Source: JAAYZQ01 sp041300865
GTDB lineage: Bacteria > Chloroflexota > Anaerolineae > JAAYZQ01
Length of the DNA stretch: 9,728 nt
Direction: 5' to 3'
Assembly: GCA_041300865.1 (NCBI GenBank)
Contig: JBFYTF010000167.1
Location: forward strand, 1 to 9,728
Positions within the stretch are counted from its first letter, which is position 1. The number at the start of each line of letters is the position of its first letter. The notes under the pieces were generated by a model, which worked only from the letters and a program-made list of their open reading frames with translations, did no database searches and was not told where the DNA came from. Both the position numbers and the translations under genes were made by a program. Shown one piece after another: positions 1-7,908 of this stretch.

Positions 1-2435
1 AAGCGGGCACCTGCAGGCGGAGCGACGATCACTGCCACCGGCGGCTTGCCGGGCACGGTGAAGGGCTGGTCCGAAACGTCGCTGGTGGTGTGGAAACCGT
101 CGGAGGCAAGCACCTTGATCAATGCCGAGGAGCTGCCGGGGACGGTCGTGAAGTCTACGGTATAGCTAGTCGCCGCAACATCCACGCCCATCGCCTTCCA
201 GGTCGCGCCGTTATCCACGCTGTACAGCACGCTGTAGATCAACGCGTCGCCGTCGGGATCGCTGCCGGTCCACTGCAGGGTTTGCAGGCCGTCCAGTGTC
301 AGGCCGGTGGCGTTGGGGAACTGCACCGCGACCGTGGGTGGATGGGCGCTGGCAGTGCGCGAAGATAGAACCTGGTTATCGCGATCCGTCAGATCGACCC
401 GGGTCAGCCCGGCGGGATAGGGCACCGAAAGCACAAAGGATGCGATGGTGGGCGTATAGACCTCGCCCCCCTGCACCTCGGGCTCCAGGTATTTGTCGAA
501 ACCGTACCTGCCCAGTTCGGTTGTGCCGTTCTTCAGAACTACGTAGTAACTCGAGCCGGCGGGTGGGATCAGCTCGCTGCCGGACGCGTGATACAGCGGG
601 TCGAGCTGCCCGGACTGGGTTGTCGTCGGGCTCACCTTGCCCGAGACCACCAGCACGTCCGTCGCAGCTTGGGGCTGGGCGGGTTGGGACACACTGCCGC
701 CGCAGAACGCCCCCCACAAAGCTTGGTAACTGGCCGCCCTTGCCCAATCAGTCGGCTCCTGCAAGGGCGTCTCATACATAAAGTCCAGCAGGCCCTGGCC
801 GGTCCCCGGTTTGATCGAGCGCTCATAGACGTCGAACCAGTGGTAGCCACTGGTCCATGCCATGTCAACCGATGGGGGATGGCTCAACCCGTATACGTGG
901 CCGAGTTCGTGTGCCAACAGGGGGCGCCAGATGTTCAAGGGGCTGGTCTTTTTCTGTTGCACCCAAGCCACTTCACCCGGGATGTTGTCCGCCTGGCCAT
1001 CCAGCCACGTTGAGGAGTTTTCCGGCAGCCAGGCGACCAGCTTGAGACCTTGCACGTTTGTTGGGTTGCTCAGGGGCAGCAGCTTCTGCAGCGCCTCGAG
1101 CAGCTCCTGGCTGTGTATGAGGGCCAACGCCGGATTGTCCTCGTCGCCGTCTATATCGGTGCGGCACGCCATGCCCACCCAGCCCTCGTAAAACAGCTCG
1201 TTGTCGGCGACCGGGTAGAACTTGCGCATGAACTCGTGGGCCAGGGCAATGTCGGCGTCCGGGCTGGCAGGCGATGCGCCCGGCGGTTCATAGAGCACCG
1301 GCATGTAGCGGATCTGGAGCGGAGCACAATCGGTCAGGGGCAGGTCCACCGAACGGGTGTTGTTGGCATAGTCTATCTCGTCGACCAGCTTTGTGTGGTT
1401 GACCTCAACTTCGAAGCGCAGCGCGTTGTTTAGAGTCCAGTGCCAGGGCAACTGGAAGTTCAACGTATCGTCGATCTGCTGCCAGTCGGGGGAGCGTTTG
1501 GCCGAGATGGCGCCCGCCATGTTGAACGGCATGCGCTCTCCCAACAGCGCATCACCGCTGTAGACCCGCAAGCGGCCGGTCACGCCCTCGATCGGTCCCG
1601 GGTCCGTGCCGATGTCGATATAGGCGCGCACGATTGTCCGTCGCCCCTGGACCAGTGGGATCGAGTTATGCAACTGCAGGCCCTGCGTCACCTCGACGTC
1701 GCGTACCCTGAGGTCGCGCCCGGACAGGCGCTCCACCGTCAGGTGTGCCCTTTGCCTCAGCGGGTAACGTAGACCATAGTCCTGCACTTCAACCTCGGTA
1801 TCAAGGTCATACCGGAAGACGCCGTCGTCGTCGCTGATGAGGCCGCCCATTTGGTACGCGGGCAGGTACTCCAGGTAGTCAACGCCGTCCGTGTCAACCT
1901 CGTCACGCGTGAAGAGAGGATACCCGCACTGCTGGTCTTCGAAATGTGAAGCGATGGTGAACCCTCCCAGCGAAAGATTGAAAGCAGGTAGGATCCATTT
2001 GGTACCGATATATGGAGTGGGCTTCCAGGGCATGACCCCGTTGGGCCTGACCGGTCCGGCCCCCTGGTAGCGGCCAGGATCCAATATCTCAATCCGATCG
2101 TAGTACAACTCACGACCGCTGCCGTCGGTGCAGTAGAATTCCCACCGCTTGTCGACGAGATAGGTTCCCGTGTACTCGTTGGCGTAATACTCGGAGGTAC
2201 CGTCGTCATAGAAGTTGACGACGATGCTGGCCGTGAAGTGAGTCTGCCGTATAATACGAGCAGCCCCCTCGGCGGCATCGGCCTCGACCGAGGCTTCCCA
2301 GGTGATCAGCCACGACTCGGCGAGAGCCTGGTCAACCTGGGCGTAGGCGGCAAGGGCTCCAGCGCCGGTAACCGACTTGGCGGACAACACTGCCACCCGG
2401 GCAAGAACCAGCAGAAGACTCGATCTCGTTTTCAT
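1..2435 (-). CDS. Secreted metzincin-like zinc metallopeptidase with Ig-like C-terminal modules (3' end outside window)
   Basis: I translated this frame by hand from ATG 2435-2433. It stays open for 811 codons to base 1, so the C-terminus lies outside the window. The N-terminus MKTRSSLLLVLARVAVLSA..ALAAYAQ resembles a signal peptide, although R13 and K20 interrupt the hydrophobic core. Residues ~35-240 are beta-rich and unassigned. Residues ~241-370, starting VRDVEVTQGLQLHN and closing with IDYANNTRSVDLPL, look like a CARDB-type beta-sandwich. Residues ~373-590 are the peptidase: HELGHVYGLSH (H509, E510, H513, H519; bases 879-911) fits the metzincin HExxHxxGxxH zinc site, and M553 in LLDFMYET is a plausible Met-turn. 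Residues ~594-697 are unassigned. From ~698 a fibronectin/Ig-like module has WTGSDPDGDALIYSVLYS, and another begins at PGKPPVAVIVAPP near the edge. The start overlaps the stop of the upstream 79-residue gene (ATGA), with only a weak, distant GAGG, suggesting translational coupling. The secreted metallopeptidase role is well supported; family and substrate are not determined. Confidence 0.88.
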   Translation of the reverse strand, partial: MKTRSSLLLVLARVAVLSAKSVTGAGALAAYAQVDQALAESWLITWEASVEADAAEGAARIIRQTHFTASIVVNFYDDGTSEYYANEYTGTYLVDKRWEFYCTDGSGRELYYDRIEILDPGRYQGAGPVRPNGVMPWKPTPYIGTKWILPAFNLSLGGFTIASHFEDQQCGYPLFTRDEVDTDGVDYLEYLPAYQMGGLISDDDGVFRYDLDTEVEVQDYGLRYPLRQRAHLTVERLSGRDLRVRDVEVTQGLQLHNSIPLVQGRRTIVRAYIDIGTDPGPIEGVTGRLRVYSGDALLGERMPFNMAGAISAKRSPDWQQIDDTLNFQLPWHWTLNNALRFEVEVNHTKLVDEIDYANNTRSVDLPLTDCAPLQIRYMPVLYEPPGASPASPDADIALAHEFMRKFYPVADNELFYEGWVGMACRTDIDGDEDNPALALIHSQELLEALQKLLPLSNPTNVQGLKLVAWLPENSSTWLDGQADNIPGEVAWVQQKKTSPLNIWRPLLAHELGHVYGLSHPPSVDMAWTSGYHWFDVYERSIKPGTGQGLLDFMYETPLQEPTDWARAASYQALWGAFCGGSVSQPAQPQAATDVLVVSGKVSPTTTQSGQLDPLYHASGSELIPPAGSSYYVVLKNGTTELGRYGFDKYLEPEVQGGEVYTPTIASFVLSVPYPAGLTRVDLTDRDNQVLSSRTASAHPPTVAVQFPNATGLTLDGLQTLQWTGSDPDGDALIYSVLYSVDNGATWKAMGVDVAATSYTVDFTTVPGSSSALIKVLASDGFHTTSDVSDQPFTVPGKPPVAVIVAPPAGAR

Positions 2436-2671
2436 CTCGGGCTCTTTTCCTCTTGAGAGGACACGCGGCTGTCTCTCTCGCTTTGCTCCATCAGGAAAAC
2501 AAACAACTGCTCCAAACTGGAAAACCCAATGCGGGCCCTGGTGGATGGGTCTTCCAGGGAAGCCTGCCAATTGCCCGCAAGCGGCTCGCCCGTGCACCAT
2601 AGTCGCAGGATGTACGAGCGGCTGCGGTTAGGTTGGTAGCCTTCAAGAGATCGTCGGATCTGTTCTTCCAT
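2432..2671 (-). CDS. Small 79-residue protein of unknown function
   Basis: This 79-residue protein has no signal peptide or membrane segment, so it is probably cytoplasmic, unlike its exported neighbours. The core reads SYILRLWCTGEP, then WQASLEDPSTRARIGFSSLEQLFVFL, an alternation of strand-like segments followed by a short helix; the tail is charged (SERDSRVSSQEEKSPR). I recall similar short proteins with an 'LRLW...W.ASLEDP.TG...GF.SLE.LF.FL' pattern next to secreted Chloroflexota proteins, but I know no function for them. It sits 24 nt after the beta-helix gene and its TGA overlaps the ATG of the peptidase gene (ATGA), so it is very likely translated and coupled to the peptidase. The ATG has only a weak GGA upstream (spacer CGCAA). 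The frame is the same as that of the preceding gene, separated by one TAG stop and eight further codons. Confidence 0.75.
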   Translation of the reverse strand: MEEQIRRSLEGYQPNRSRSYILRLWCTGEPLAGNWQASLEDPSTRARIGFSSLEQLFVFLMEQSERDSRVSSQEEKSPR

Positions 2672-2686
2672 TTGCGTCCGGTTTTG

Positions 2687-2704
2687 ATGCCGTCGCTACG
2701 GCAT
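2687..2704 (-). repeat. Perfect 7-bp hairpin over the stop codon of the beta-helix gene
   Basis: ATGCCGT (2687-2693) and ACGGCAT (2698-2704) are exact reverse complements around a 4-nt loop. On the transcript the hairpin spans the last codons ATG-CCG and the TAG stop, which enters the loop. The downstream transcript sequence is CAAAACCGG, with no U-tract, so it is not an intrinsic terminator. A role in mRNA processing or in re-initiation on the downstream 79-residue gene is possible but speculative; a stem this short can also arise by chance in GC-rich DNA. Confidence 0.4.
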
Positions 2705-5700
2705 GCCTTTCACCACCAGCGGCAGGTACAACTTTGCGCCGCCGCCCCCGCCGATGGTGCGGAAGGTCCACACATAGTCTGCTGCCAGTGCGTTTCCGGC
2801 CAGGTCCTTGATCCCCCGTGTGGCCCGCACCGTGTACACAGTGGCGGGCTCGAGCGGCTGGCGCAGCAGCGCGACGGCCTCGCCAGTCGTGCCGTTGTAG
2901 GCTACGGTGACCGGGATGGCCGTGCCGTCCTCCTTGGCCAGCAGCAGCGTCGCCGCCGTAACTGTACTCGCATCGATGGGCTCGCTAAAGCCGGCGAACA
3001 GGTAGGGCACGTAGACCGGCCCCATCTCATCGGTGAAGGCCGGACCGGCCGGCAGGGGACCAAAGACCGAGTTGTTCTTGGGCCCCGTCCAGCCCACGGC
3101 CGGCGGCGTGTTGTCGGACGGGTCCGGCACCACGAGCAGCTCCACTTCGGCCGGACGGCTCTCGCCGACGGCGTTGCTGACACTGAACGTGAAGAGGTCC
3201 TGCCCGCTAAAGCCGGCAAACGGAGTGTACGTCAGCGCGGGCGCCGAGCCTGCCAGCGTGCCGCGGCCGGGCGGCTCGACGACCCGGAAAGTCAGGGGGC
3301 CTGACCCGGTATCGCGGCCGGCCAGGGTAATGGGCATGGAATGGCCGGCCTGCACCGTGACCTTGGCTGGCACGCCGACGACGGGCCAGATACTGTTCGC
3401 CACTTGGTTCGTCGGCGTTTCCTCGGGTACGCTGGGAAAGTAGACAGTTGCCTGATTGATGATGGGCGTGCCGCCGGGCAGGCCGGTGCGCAGGGCCACG
3501 GTGAAGGTGACCGAGCCACTCGCCGTGGGGCTGCCTTTCGGGCCGAGCTCCCCGATTTCCCACAGAATCGTGCGGCCGGCAGGCAGATACAAGCCGCCGT
3601 GGCCGATCTTGAGCGTGGTTTCGTCAAACTTGTCGCTCAACCAGTCCTCGACGTACACCCCGTAGGCGATCCCCTCGCCCACGTTCTCGTACTCCACAGT
3701 GTAAGGGACCACATCGCCGGGCAACAGGTCCCCGGCCGGCCCGTACTTGGCGTTCGGATCTCTGGCAATAGAGATCAGCGTGGTTTTTTCGCCGCAGCCG
3801 TCGGCCTCAGTGCAGTCCTCGCAGACCGGATTGGCCTTGTCATCAAAGTTGCACTTTTGATTGGGCTCACAGTCGTGCATCGGCGTGCCCCCAGGGTCGA
3901 ATCTGCCGGTCTCTTTGTCGCAGGTTGAAAGCACGATACGATGTGGCGCCCGCCCGAAAACACTGGGGGGCCAATCGCAGGTCGCGATATCCTGGTCGCA
4001 GGTCCAGCGTGAGGGATCCTGCCGGCACTCCGATTCGCACTTGGATGCCGGGTCGCTGCCCGGTGGGACTATCGAGCCGCCACTGAACCAGCCCCTGATG
4101 TGATCAGAGATCGAGGTATCGGAGTTCAGTTCCAGGCAGTTGGCCGTGCAAGCTTCCGGGCTCGACCCGGCCCGCAGAGAGCTGGCGGCAGCGACAAGCG
4201 CGGGGTCGCGGGCCCCGCCGGCCAGGCCACCGGTGAACGCGATGGCGTCGGTGGCGCGATCGTAGATCATGTCGCCGAAGACGGTGCGCAGGGTCAGGCC
4301 GCTGGCGTCGACCAGGTAGGCCTGCACGATCTCCCCTTGCCGTACGATCTCCATGGACGCACTGCGGTCTGGCCGGTCCAGCCTGATCACGACGCGGCTC
4401 GTCCCCGCGGTGTAGGCGTAGCGCGCGGCGGAAGCGTAGACGAAACCGTCCGCCTCGCCCTGCGCAAAGAAAGCGTTCAAGACAGGGTATGCCTGGCGCT
4501 CGGCGGCTACCTCTGCCGGGGTCAGGGCCGTCCTGGAGAGCAGATGGAGAGGCTGGTAGGCCAGGTACGAAGCCAGGTCAAAGCGAGTCGGGGCCCAGTT
4601 CGACCCGCCCATGAGGGCGAGAACCGAATCGGCGCCGAGCAGCCCCCAAGAGTAGCGCACCCGCACCGCCACGGTGCCGCTGGCGCCGGGCGGCAGGGTT
4701 CCCAGGCGCCAGAACGCCTGGTGCCGCTCGGGCCAGTAGCCCCCGTCCCCCTCGGCGCTCGAGGCCGGGAAGGTTTCCTCGAAGGATGCGCCGTCGGGCA
4801 GTGCCAGCACCAGGACCGCGTCCTGGATCTCCTGGCCCGTCTCGTTGACGTAGACGGCCCCATAGATCACAGTCTGGCCGGGGCTGGCCGCGCTCGGCCC
4901 TGCCATCTGAAGTATCAGGCCGTCGAAGGGCACCGTGCCGGTGGGGATGCTCGTCAGCCAGGGGTCGAACAGGACGTGGTCGCTCACCGCGTTGCCCAGA
5001 CCGCCGGGGTTCAGCGTGGGGTGGTACGGACCGCTGGCATCGCCCCACCACACGTTGCGGGCATCCACCGTCGAGGTGGTCCGGCTGTTGCGGACGCCAA
5101 AGAGGTTTCCCGAGATGTCGTTGTAGCGGAGCAGCGGGGGCGCCGCGGCGTCGACCACGACGCCGTCAGCCGCGGCGTGCCGGATGCTTGTATTGACGGC
5201 GACGACGGTGCCTGGGGATTGAAGCCTGAGTGCCGGCTCACCGGCGGCCCCGGCGTACTCGACGCTGCAATTGCGCAGGATGGCGCGCGAGCCAGTCCAC
5301 TGCGAGACGCCCTTCCACGCCCCCGGCTGCGCCTGCTCGCCGGTCAACGTGATGGGCGCTTCCGCGGTGCCGAGCGCGTACAGGCCGGATCCGTCATACA
5401 CCTGCACAAGTGCGGCGGCCGTGAACTCGAGCCGGGTTCCGGGCATCAGGGCCAGGAAGCCGCCACTTTGGATATACACGGTTCCGGCGCGCACCGTCGC
5501 GCCCGCATCTCCCAGATCCCATTGCACCGGCGAGTTGATCGTCCCGCTCGCAATGGACACGGCGTCCGTGCCGTTGCCCTGCAGCGTCAGGTTGCGATAG
5601 GACAGCGACGGGCCCGGTTGGTTGTGGTAGATAGCCACCCCGGCATTGTTTGTGACCGCCACCGTGTCCAGGTTGACCCTGGTGCCGGGAAGGGGCGTGA

Positions 5701-7903
5701 CTTGAATGCCGTTGCTGGTGCTGTTCCGCACCGTCACGTGATCCAGGCTGGCGGAGGTGTAGTAGAGATGGACCAGCTTGCCTATTGACGCGCCATACCC
5801 GCCCCCTTCGATGGTCGCGTAGCTTATCCGGGAGTCGTCGCTGTCGTGCTGCGCGTTGCCCGAACCGATCTCGATCATCCCCCACGCCTGGGTCGCTCCC
5901 GGCAGCGGTGTGAAGGTGATGGGCTGGGCGGGCGTGCCCACCGCGGTCAAGCCGCCGGGGGCGTACAACGTGGCGCCCGCCTGGAGCTGCACCGTCACCC
6001 CGGGCTCCACGGTCAGCCGCGTGTTATCGGGGACCGTGATGTTGCCCAGAACCCGGTAAGTGTGGATCTCGGGCAGCCGGGCCCAGGTGCGGTTGCTGCC
6101 GAGGAACCCGGAGTTCCACTCGATCTCGCTGCGCGTGTTGCCGATCCACGTCACGTTGTCGAGCACCGTGTCCGGGTGCAGCCGCGCGGCGACAGCGTTG
6201 CCCTGCACCGTCGTGTCCCGCACGATGCTGCCCATGCCGCCCGTGCTCGTGCCTTCGACCTGCGCATAGATGCCGTAGCCGGCGTTCCCGGCGATCGTCA
6301 GCCCCTCCAGCAGCAGGCGACTGCTGCCACTGCTGCGGATGCCCTCGCCGCCGTTGCCCTGCACGGTGCTGTTCAGCACCTGGGAATCGCTGGCCGAGTT
6401 CAGGTCGACCCCCTCCGCACCGTTGCCGGTGATGGTCAGGTTGCTGAGCGCGATGCGCCCTGTGGCCACATACACGCCCTCCGAGCCATTGCCGCTGACC
6501 GAGCCCGTGTCCCACGACACGATAGAGTCGGTAGCCAGGTTGCCAACGTAGACGCCCTTGGTGCTGCTGTTGCGCAGCGTGAGGTGATCCAGGGTTGGGC
6601 CGCTCCTGTAGACGTAGAGCATCTGGCCGCCAGACCCGCCTTCCTCGATCGTCGCGTAGCTCACCCGCGAGGCGTCGCTGTCGCCGGTCACGCTGCCCCC
6701 GCCGATCTGGAGTGCCGCCCACGGCCCGGCCGCTCCGGCCATCCGCGTGAAGGTGATCGGCTGCGCGGGCGTGCCAACGGCCGAGAGGGCCCCATTCACG
6801 TACAGGACCATCCCCGCCTGGATGCCGACCGTGACGCCGGGCTCGACGGTGAGGGTGGTGTTGTCCGCCACCGTGACGTGGCTCAGCACCCGGTAGGTGT
6901 GGATCTCGGGCAGGCGCGCCCAGGTGCGGTTGCTGTTGATCCGCCCGGTGATCCACTCGATCTCACTGCGCGTGTTGCCGGTCCAGGTTACGTTCTCCAG
7001 CAAAGTGTCCGGGTGCAGCCGCCCCGCCACGCCGTTGCCCTGCACGGTCGCGCTGCGCAGGATGCTGCCCTCGCCATTGGACTGAATGTAGATGCCGGTG
7101 CCGGCATTTCCGGCGATGGTCAGGTCCTGCAGCAACAGGCGATCGCTGCCGCTGGTGTTGATCCCGTGGCCGCCGTTGTCCTGCACGGTGCTGTTCAGGA
7201 GTTGCGAATCGTCGGCCGAGCTTATCTCGACCCCATCGCCGACGTTGTCCATTACGGTCAGGTTGCTGAGCGCCACGCGCCCCGTGTACACATACACGCC
7301 CTCCCAGCCGTTGCCGGTCACCGTGCCCGTGTCCCAGGACAGGGTCGAGCCGGCGGGCACGCCCGTGGCATAGAGGCCCCTGGTGCTGCTGTTGCGCACC
7401 GTGAGGTGATCCAGGGTCGCCGCGCTGTTGTAGACATAGAGCATTTGCGCGCCAGTCCCGCCACCCTCGATCGTCGCATAGCTGATCTGAGAGCCATTGC
7501 TGTCGCCGTTCACGGTGCCACCGCCGATCTGGACCTGCCCCCACGCCCCGGTCGCCCCGGTCATGCGCGTGAACGTGATCGGCTGGGCGGGTGTACCCAC
7601 GGCCAGCAGCGTCCCATACACCCACAGGCCTCTCCCGGCATTGATCTCGACCGTCACCCCGGGCTCGATCGTCAGCGTCACGTTGTCGCGCACGGTCACG
7701 TTCTGGGTCTGGAGGATGTAGGGGCTGCCGGCCAGCGTCCAGGTCGTGTCCGTCGTGATCTCGCCCCCCACAATGGTTGCCGCCACCATTTGAGCAGGCG
7801 CCGGGCCGGCCGACGCCCTGTCGCCCGCCAGAAGCAGGCACAGCGCCAGGAGCAGGAAAACCAGCAGGCCCACCGTCGTTAGCAGACTCGTTCTCGTTTT
7901 CAT
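2696..7903 (-). CDS. Large secreted parallel beta-helix protein with DUF11-like, Cys-rich, Ig-like and Big_5 domains and a YLPLV tail
   Basis: This 1735-residue protein starts at ATG 7903-7901, chosen because AAGGAGG lies 5 nt upstream; a TTG at 7921 in the same frame would place that site inside the gene. A signal peptide covers residues ~1-37 (MKTRTSLL, hydrophobic core to L25, then AGDRASAGPAPAQ). Residues ~46-925 form a right-handed beta-helix of two long units, a shortened third and a diverged fourth, rich in N-G-turn motifs. It is capped at ~948-985 by NVWWGDASGP and FDPWLT, common after such helices. Then follow a DUF11-like domain (~996-1080), an unassigned region (~1090-1250), an island with 12 cysteines (~1252-1371), a second DUF11-like domain (~1372-1505), a cadherin-like/Ig domain (~1510-1595, LTYTPFAGFSGQDLFTFSVSN) and a Big_5-type domain (~1600-1717, FSEPIDASTV, VYTVRATRGIKDLAGNAL). 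The C-terminus is GGGGGAKLYLPLVVKGMP. It is probably an exported surface or extracellular carbohydrate-binding or adhesive protein. No lyase or hydrolase active site was recognised, so catalysis is not claimed. Confidence 0.92.
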   Translation of the reverse strand: MKTRTSLLTTVGLLVFLLLALCLLLAGDRASAGPAPAQMVAATIVGGEITTDTTWTLAGSPYILQTQNVTVRDNVTLTIEPGVTVEINAGRGLWVYGTLLAVGTPAQPITFTRMTGATGAWGQVQIGGGTVNGDSNGSQISYATIEGGGTGAQMLYVYNSAATLDHLTVRNSSTRGLYATGVPAGSTLSWDTGTVTGNGWEGVYVYTGRVALSNLTVMDNVGDGVEISSADDSQLLNSTVQDNGGHGINTSGSDRLLLQDLTIAGNAGTGIYIQSNGEGSILRSATVQGNGVAGRLHPDTLLENVTWTGNTRSEIEWITGRINSNRTWARLPEIHTYRVLSHVTVADNTTLTVEPGVTVGIQAGMVLYVNGALSAVGTPAQPITFTRMAGAAGPWAALQIGGGSVTGDSDASRVSYATIEEGGSGGQMLYVYRSGPTLDHLTLRNSSTKGVYVGNLATDSIVSWDTGSVSGNGSEGVYVATGRIALSNLTITGNGAEGVDLNSASDSQVLNSTVQGNGGEGIRSSGSSRLLLEGLTIAGNAGYGIYAQVEGTSTGGMGSIVRDTTVQGNAVAARLHPDTVLDNVTWIGNTRSEIEWNSGFLGSNRTWARLPEIHTYRVLGNITVPDNTRLTVEPGVTVQLQAGATLYAPGGLTAVGTPAQPITFTPLPGATQAWGMIEIGSGNAQHDSDDSRISYATIEGGGYGASIGKLVHLYYTSASLDHVTVRNSTSNGIQVTPLPGTRVNLDTVAVTNNAGVAIYHNQPGPSLSYRNLTLQGNGTDAVSIASGTINSPVQWDLGDAGATVRAGTVYIQSGGFLALMPGTRLEFTAAALVQVYDGSGLYALGTAEAPITLTGEQAQPGAWKGVSQWTGSRAILRNCSVEYAGAAGEPALRLQSPGTVVAVNTSIRHAAADGVVVDAAAPPLLRYNDISGNLFGVRNSRTTSTVDARNVWWGDASGPYHPTLNPGGLGNAVSDHVLFDPWLTSIPTGTVPFDGLILQMAGPSAASPGQTVIYGAVYVNETGQEIQDAVLVLALPDGASFEETFPASSAEGDGGYWPERHQAFWRLGTLPPGASGTVAVRVRYSWGLLGADSVLALMGGSNWAPTRFDLASYLAYQPLHLLSRTALTPAEVAAERQAYPVLNAFFAQGEADGFVYASAARYAYTAGTSRVVIRLDRPDRSASMEIVRQGEIVQAYLVDASGLTLRTVFGDMIYDRATDAIAFTGGLAGGARDPALVAAASSLRAGSSPEACTANCLELNSDTSISDHIRGWFSGGSIVPPGSDPASKCESECRQDPSRWTCDQDIATCDWPPSVFGRAPHRIVLSTCDKETGRFDPGGTPMHDCEPNQKCNFDDKANPVCEDCTEADGCGEKTTLISIARDPNAKYGPAGDLLPGDVVPYTVEYENVGEGIAYGVYVEDWLSDKFDETTLKIGHGGLYLPAGRTILWEIGELGPKGSPTASGSVTFTVALRTGLPGGTPIINQATVYFPSVPEETPTNQVANSIWPVVGVPAKVTVQAGHSMPITLAGRDTGSGPLTFRVVEPPGRGTLAGSAPALTYTPFAGFSGQDLFTFSVSNAVGESRPAEVELLVVPDPSDNTPPAVGWTGPKNNSVFGPLPAGPAFTDEMGPVYVPYLFAGFSEPIDASTVTAATLLLAKEDGTAIPVTVAYNGTTGEAVALLRQPLEPATVYTVRATRGIKDLAGNALAADYVWTFRTIGGGGGAKLYLPLVVKGMP
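5150..7768 (-). repeat. In-frame array of four beta-helix units (about 279 codons each where complete)
   Basis: Units in transcription order are about 7768-6932, 6931-6095, 6094-5537 and 5536-5150. Units 1 and 2 end in ATG-free helical turns reading HPDT.L.NVTW..NTRSEIEW, and units 2 and 3 begin NRTWARLPEIHTYRVL. The word for PEIH recurs at 6899 and 6062, exactly 837 nt (279 codons) apart. Each unit carries a PGVTV-type turn and a V/LGTxxxPIT motif. Unit 3 lacks the last third present in units 1 and 2 (186 codons) and passes directly into unit 4, which is clearly diverged (LMPGTRLEF, ALGTAEAPITLTG). Similarity of units 1-3 is visible in the DNA itself, pointing to segmental duplication within the gene. 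Confidence 0.85.
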
Positions 7904-7908
7904 TTCAA

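Noticed and set aside
90..1772. Several plus-strand open frames of 62-161 codons
   Set aside because: They are antisense to the continuous minus frame encoding the metzincin-like protein, which has a recognisable zinc motif and domain order.
1757..2278. 173-codon minus-strand open frame
   Set aside because: It is an off-frame shadow inside the peptidase gene, Ser/Thr/Arg-rich with no motif; the peptidase frame runs through unbroken.
2680..2704. Intrinsic terminator after the beta-helix gene
   Set aside because: The hairpin is only 7 bp and is followed by CAAAACCGG instead of a U-tract, with two further coupled genes downstream.
4100..5788. 562-codon open frame on the plus strand
   Set aside because: It is antisense to the beta-helix protein, where recognisable domains occupy the minus strand throughout. 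Its composition is biased and no motif is seen.
5150..7768. CRISPR array or non-coding tandem repeat
   Set aside because: The period is 837 nt, a multiple of three, the units are in frame and translate to beta-helix turns; there are no short repeats with spacers.
6024..7841. Long minus-strand frames of 310 and 292 codons in another frame of the repeat region
   Set aside because: They are off-frame shadows of the repeated beta-helix DNA, with a skewed Q/R/G/H composition.
7830..7850. Lipoprotein lipobox in the beta-helix signal peptide (LALC, C22)
   Set aside because: The residue before Cys is Leu, where lipoboxes need a small residue, and the hydrophobic core continues past it, so cleavage after residue ~32-37 is more likely.
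5846..7882. 678-codon open frame on the plus strand
   Set aside because: It lies exactly opposite the beta-helix units. Its protein is a low-complexity repeat of R, D, V, H and G residues that mirrors the repeat period, and it has no family motif. It is a shadow of GC-rich codon use on the minus strand.
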